In this document: one piece after another, positions 61,369 to 64,000 of the stretch
Layout of the letters: each line of letters starts with the position of its first letter
Position numbering within the stretch: position 1 is the stretch's first letter
NCBI GenBank assembly: GCA_937874185.1
Contig: CALNAK010000022.1
Location: forward strand, 372,001-436,000
Source of the DNA: an uncultured Lactobacillus sp.
Lineage (GTDB): Bacteria > Bacillota > Bacilli > Lactobacillales > Lactobacillaceae
Reading direction: 5' to 3'
DNA: 64,000 nucleotides
Notes under the pieces: model-generated
Told to the model about the DNA's origin: nothing
Databases searched by the model: none
Seen by the model: only the letters and a program-made list of their open reading frames with translations
Program-made: the position numbers and the translations under genes

Positions 61369-61971
61369 ATGGCTAATCAATATTTTGAAAATACACCAGA
61401 TTTGGAACATGATTTAAAGAAGTTTGATTTTACTTTGAGAAACAATAATATTAGTTTTGTATCTGATAGTGGGGTATTCTCACGCCAAACAGTCGATTAC
61501 GGCTCAAGAGTTTTAATTGAGGCAATTGATTTCCAAAATATTCCATCAGGAAATATTTTGGATGTAGGTTGTGGATATGGGCCCATCGGATTATCTTTGG
61601 CTAAAGAACAAAAGACTTGCCAAGTTACAATGGTTGATGTTAATTTGAGAGCCTTGGAATTGGCTAAGCAAAATACAGCTAATAATGGTTTAACAAATAT
61701 TAATATTTTTGAGTCAGATGTTTATAAAGCAGTTGAAGGAAAATTTGCCTTGATAGTATCTAACCCACCAGTTCGTGCGGGTAAGGATGTTGTTACAGCA
61801 ATTTTGGAACAATCAAAAGATTACTTAGAACAAAATGGTGAACTTTGGATCGTACTTCAAAAGAAACAAGGGGCACCATCAGCTAAGAAGTTAATGGATA
61901 AGACTTTTGGTAATGTGGAAGTTGTTACTCGTGATAAGGGATATTATATTTTAAAAAGTAAATTAATTTAA
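61369..61971 (+). CDS. Class I SAM-dependent methyltransferase, RsmC-like
   Basis: The product has 200 residues, a single methyltransferase domain. SAM motif I is NILDVGCGYGPIGLSLA and the catalytic N-P-P-x motif reads VSNPPVRAG, as in RsmC/RlmG 2-guanine methyltransferases. The position after rplL matches the B. subtilis ybxB gene. An RNA target is likely but not proven. Confidence 0.87.
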   Translation: MANQYFENTPDLEHDLKKFDFTLRNNNISFVSDSGVFSRQTVDYGSRVLIEAIDFQNIPSGNILDVGCGYGPIGLSLAKEQKTCQVTMVDVNLRALELAKQNTANNGLTNINIFESDVYKAVEGKFALIVSNPPVRAGKDVVTAILEQSKDYLEQNGELWIVLQKKQGAPSAKKLMDKTFGNVEVVTRDKGYYILKSKLI

Positions 61972-62014
61972 TATTTCCCACAATATGTTATATTCATATT
62001 GGAGGCGTTTACAC

Positions 62015-62329
62015 ATGAAAAAGAAATTTATGATTTGTTTAGGTTTGTCGATTGCTTCAACTGGATTAGTTTTGGCTGGTCGTCATTTGGTTAAACATTT
62101 AAAGACACGTAACGTTAAAAAAGACCGTGAGAAGCTTGAGTCATATGTTGAAAAGTATCTTCACGGTAATGAACAATTAATGGAATTCATTGGAACATTA
62201 TCAGACTCTCAAGTTAAAGAATTGATTGAAATTATAAGATCAAATGAACGTGAACAAAACCAATTGAAATTGAAGTCACCAATTATTCCAAAAATTTTAG
62301 AGAAGAAAGTAACAAATTTAATAGGTTAA
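62015..62329 (+). CDS. Hypothetical membrane-anchored protein, 104 residues
   Basis: From ATG 62015 (TTGGAGGCG upstream) the product starts with Lys-Lys-Lys and a hydrophobic helix (4-22) resembling a signal anchor, followed by a charged helical domain (KKDREKLESYVEKYLHG). No family recognised. It ends one base before tadA, so the two are probably co-transcribed. Confidence 0.6.
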   Translation: MKKKFMICLGLSIASTGLVLAGRHLVKHLKTRNVKKDREKLESYVEKYLHGNEQLMEFIGTLSDSQVKELIEIIRSNEREQNQLKLKSPIIPKILEKKVTNLIG

Positions 62330-62330
62330 A

Positions 62331-62816
62331 ATGATATTTTCAGAAAACGAAATAAATAAATATATGGATTTAGCTTTGGATGAAGCTAAGTTGGCAGGTG
62401 ACAGAGGCGAGGTTCCTATCGGTTGTATTATCGTTGATAATTTAACTGGGGAGGTCATTGCTCGTGGTTCAAATGAACGTGAGGAGACTCAAAATGCGAT
62501 TAAACACGCTGAAATCATTGCGATTGAAGCTGCTTGTGCCAAAGTTGGTAGCTGGCGTTTAGAACATACAAGTTTATTTGTGACTTTAGAGCCCTGTCCA
62601 ATGTGTGCCGGAGCGATTATTAATAGTCGAATTGAAGAGGTTATTTTTGGTGCCGACGATCCCAAAGCAGGATCAGTTGGTTCAATTAATAATCTGCTTA
62701 CAGAAACTCGCTATAATCATCAGCCAGAAGTTCTTAGTAATGTTAAAGCAGAAGAGGCTGGAGATCTTTTGAGAAATTTCTTTAGAGAAATTCGCCTTAA
62801 ACGTAGCAAAAAGTAA
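62331..62816 (+). CDS. tadA: tRNA-specific adenosine deaminase
   Basis: The product has 161 residues. The zinc-dependent deaminase motifs are HAEIIAI and PCPMCAGAI, with RGEVPIGCII upstream. It converts A34 of tRNA-Arg to inosine. The start at 62331 has only a weak AGG upstream; a later ATG at 62364 would cut a helix usually present in TadA. It sits before the SRP RNA and dnaX, the common Firmicute order. Confidence 0.92.
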   Translation: MIFSENEINKYMDLALDEAKLAGDRGEVPIGCIIVDNLTGEVIARGSNEREETQNAIKHAEIIAIEAACAKVGSWRLEHTSLFVTLEPCPMCAGAIINSRIEEVIFGADDPKAGSVGSINNLLTETRYNHQPEVLSNVKAEEAGDLLRNFFREIRLKRSKK

Positions 62817-62835
62817 TTATTTATAGTATCATAGT

Positions 62836-62932
62836 TATTGCCGCAAGGCCTTAGGGCAATGGTGCTCTTGTGAATCGTGTCAGATTCGGAAGAAAGCAGC
62901 ACTAAGCGAGGTGCGTCATGTGCCTTTTGTTA
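62836..62932 (+). ncRNA. ffs: Signal recognition particle RNA, small bacterial type
   Basis: The segment shows the conserved SRP domain IV: GGTGCTC..GTGAATC, an apical GAATC/GATTC helix, then GGAAGAAAGCAGCAC on the 3' side and the following AAGCGAGGTGC. It lies between tadA and dnaX as in many Firmicutes. It is the RNA part of the co-translational membrane-targeting particle with Ffh. Ends are approximate. Confidence 0.88.
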
Positions 62933-62941
62933 TGTAAATTA

Positions 62942-62977
62942 GCCTCCTAATCTGATGAAGATTAGGAGTTTTTTTGT
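62942..62977 (+). terminator. Terminator of the SRP RNA gene
   Basis: CTCCTAATC pairs with GATTAGGAG, followed by seven T. Confidence 0.9.
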
Positions 62978-62990
62978 TTTTCCGTACTCC

Positions 62991-63137
62991 GCAAAAATTG
63001 AAATTTTGGCTGGAACGTGGTGGGCCGACTTGAAACCAATTTTAAAGTTCAAAAATTGTTTACAAGATCAGCCTTTTTCTAACCTGACTTCGTCAGCTAA
63101 GAAAAATTTCACCACTGAGCCAATTTCAATTTTTTGC
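62991..63137 (+). repeat. Palindromic intergenic element, copy E
   Basis: Outer arms 62991-63011 and 63118-63137 are complementary with one inserted base. The inner helix is GTGGTG (63017-63022) with CACCAC (63110-63115), and the distal helix is TTTTTCT with AGAAAAA around CTGAC-TTC-GTCAG. It has the same orientation as copies A and C and lies behind the SRP RNA terminator. Confidence 0.88.
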
Positions 63138-63210
63138 TCCGGGCTATGTTGGTGGTTTTATTTTTATGGAAAGCAATAAAAGTATAAAAATAATTAGTAT
63201 AGTCTGGAGC

Positions 63211-63357
63211 GGAGCAATATAGAGGTCTCAGCCATGAAATTATTCTTGGCTGGCCGGTTTTGCCAGGTTAGAATAAGGCCGAGTTTTGAAACAATTTTCG
63301 AACCTTAAAATTGGTTCAAAATCGTGCCCATGGTGTTCCAGACCTCTATATTGCGGA
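63211..63357 (-). repeat. Palindromic intergenic element, copy F (inverted)
   Basis: The core arms GCAATATAGAGGTCT (63214-63228) and 63340-63354 are perfectly complementary. The inner helix is CCATG (63232-63236) with CATGG (63329-63333), and the tip is CTGGC...GCCAG in place of CTGAC...GTCAG. It faces copy E across about 70 nt and precedes dnaX. Confidence 0.88.
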
Positions 63358-63444
63358 GCGGAAAAAACTTAATTCAGTTTTAAGCGTAGTTAGATAAATA
63401 GCTTGTGGTAAAATTTACATATTAGTTTTTTTGAAGGAGAAAAA

Positions 63445-64000
63445 ATGGCATATCAAGCACTTTATCGAGTTTGGCGTCCCCAAACTTTTTCTGATGTAAT
63501 CGGTCAAGATGTGATTACGCAAACGTTGCGTAATGCTGTTGCTAGTCACATGACAAGTCATGCTTATTTATTCAGTGGCCCTCGTGGAACTGGTAAAACA
63601 TCTTGTGCCAAAATTTTAGCCAAAGCAGTAAACTGTTTGAATCCACATGATGGAGAACCTTGTAATGAATGTGAGATCTGTAAAGCTGCTAATGAGAACC
63701 GCTTAAATGATGTAATTGAAATTGATGCTGCTTCAAATAATGGTGTTGAAGAAATTCGTGATATCCGAGACAAAGTTAAGTACGCACCAACTGAAGCTCA
63801 ATTCAAAGTTTACATTATTGATGAAGTTCATATGCTTTCTCAAGGTGCCTTCAATGCTCTACTAAAGACATTGGAAGAACCACCTGAAAATGTTATGTTT
63901 ATTTTGGCTACAACCGAACCACAGAAAATTCCAGCAACAATTATTTCCAGAACACAGAGTTTTAATTTTAGAAGAATTTCACGCCAAGATATTTTGACAC
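63445..64000 (+). CDS. dnaX: DNA polymerase III subunits gamma and tau (partial)
   Basis: The frame is open from the ATG at 63445 to the window edge (185 codons). It starts MAYQALYRVWRPQTF and contains Walker A GPRGTGKTS, the four-Cys zinc module (CAKI...CNECEICK) and the DEXX box VYIIDEVHMLS. It is the ATPase of the clamp-loader complex. AAGGAG lies before the ATG. The C-terminal part is outside the window. Confidence 0.95.
   Translation, partial: MAYQALYRVWRPQTFSDVIGQDVITQTLRNAVASHMTSHAYLFSGPRGTGKTSCAKILAKAVNCLNPHDGEPCNECEICKAANENRLNDVIEIDAASNNGVEEIRDIRDKVKYAPTEAQFKVYIIDEVHMLSQGAFNALLKTLEEPPENVMFILATTEPQKIPATIISRTQSFNFRRISRQDILT

Noticed and set aside
62955..63179. Open frame of 74 codons across repeat copy E
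   Set aside because: It lies entirely in the palindromic element and has no ribosome-binding site; similar frames do not persist in the other copies.
63181..63360. Single large inverted repeat from 62991 to 63357 as one transposon with terminal repeats
   Set aside because: Each element has its own complete palindrome, the outer arms of E and F differ, and there is no transposase frame between them.

Overview
The window is about 64 kb of a low-GC Gram-positive chromosome. The gene set (PTS systems throughout, pyruvate oxidase, PepX and PepC peptidases, EbsA- and ManO-like proteins, a small bacterial SRP RNA, and the order cysS-mrnC-rlmB-sigma factor-rpmG-secE-nusG-rplK-rplA-rplJ-rplL) points to a lactic acid bacterium of the Lactobacillaceae. 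Codon use and gene content would suit a Companilactobacillus-like species, but that placement is an inference; no 16S gene is present.

Layout. 1-5.9 kb: the end of a cation:proton antiporter, a secreted agmatine-deiminase-like protein, an esterase-PTS operon with a divergent AraC regulator, and an aldo/keto reductase. 6-11.5 kb: a complete 2-aminoethylphosphonate uptake and breakdown operon (phnD-phnC-phnE-phnE-phnX-phnW). 11.5-16 kb: PAP2 phosphatase, a YdcZ-type transporter, pyruvate oxidase. 16-20.7 kb: pstSCAB phosphate transporter and a divergent OmpR-type regulator whose receiver domain lacks the usual acidic pair. 20.7-28.3 kb: P-type ATPase, a NagE-like PTS, an unusual PTS IIC protein with a ketopantoate reductase. 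28.4-32.5 kb: an HxlR regulator remnant and the mannose PTS operon with ManO. 32.6-41.4 kb: small membrane proteins, CPBP protease, zinc-type CDF exporter, phosphoglycerate mutase, GlcU-like sugar uptake protein, and a duplicated HAD phosphatase pair bracketing two tandem paralogous small proteins. 41.5-49 kb: Kup, PepX, PepC, RpiA, an acetyltransferase. 49-64 kb: a housekeeping block (dut, radA, yacL, gltX, cysS, mrnC, rlmB, a SigH/ComX-like sigma factor, rpmG, secE, nusG, ribosomal stalk genes, a methyltransferase, tadA, SRP RNA and the start of dnaX).

How genes work together. The phosphonate and phosphate operons look like one phosphate-starvation regulon. TTnACA-type hexamers with exact 11-bp spacing lie upstream of both pstS and phnD, and the regulator beside pstS is the obvious candidate to bind them. 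Carbon catabolite control is visible as cre-like sites in front of the esterase-PTS operon, the NagE-like PTS, the mannose operon and, more weakly, pyruvate oxidase.

The most unusual feature is a family of roughly 70-150 bp intergenic palindromic elements found three times as facing pairs (34.16-34.61, 53.88-54.19 and 62.99-63.36 kb). Copies differ in primary sequence, but the changes are matched on both sides of three separate helices. This covariation means a folded structure has been conserved. Other structured intergenic elements include a candidate small RNA at about 33.2-33.3 kb, paired leaders before rplK and rplA, the L10 leader, and a terminator-bearing leader before the P-type ATPase.
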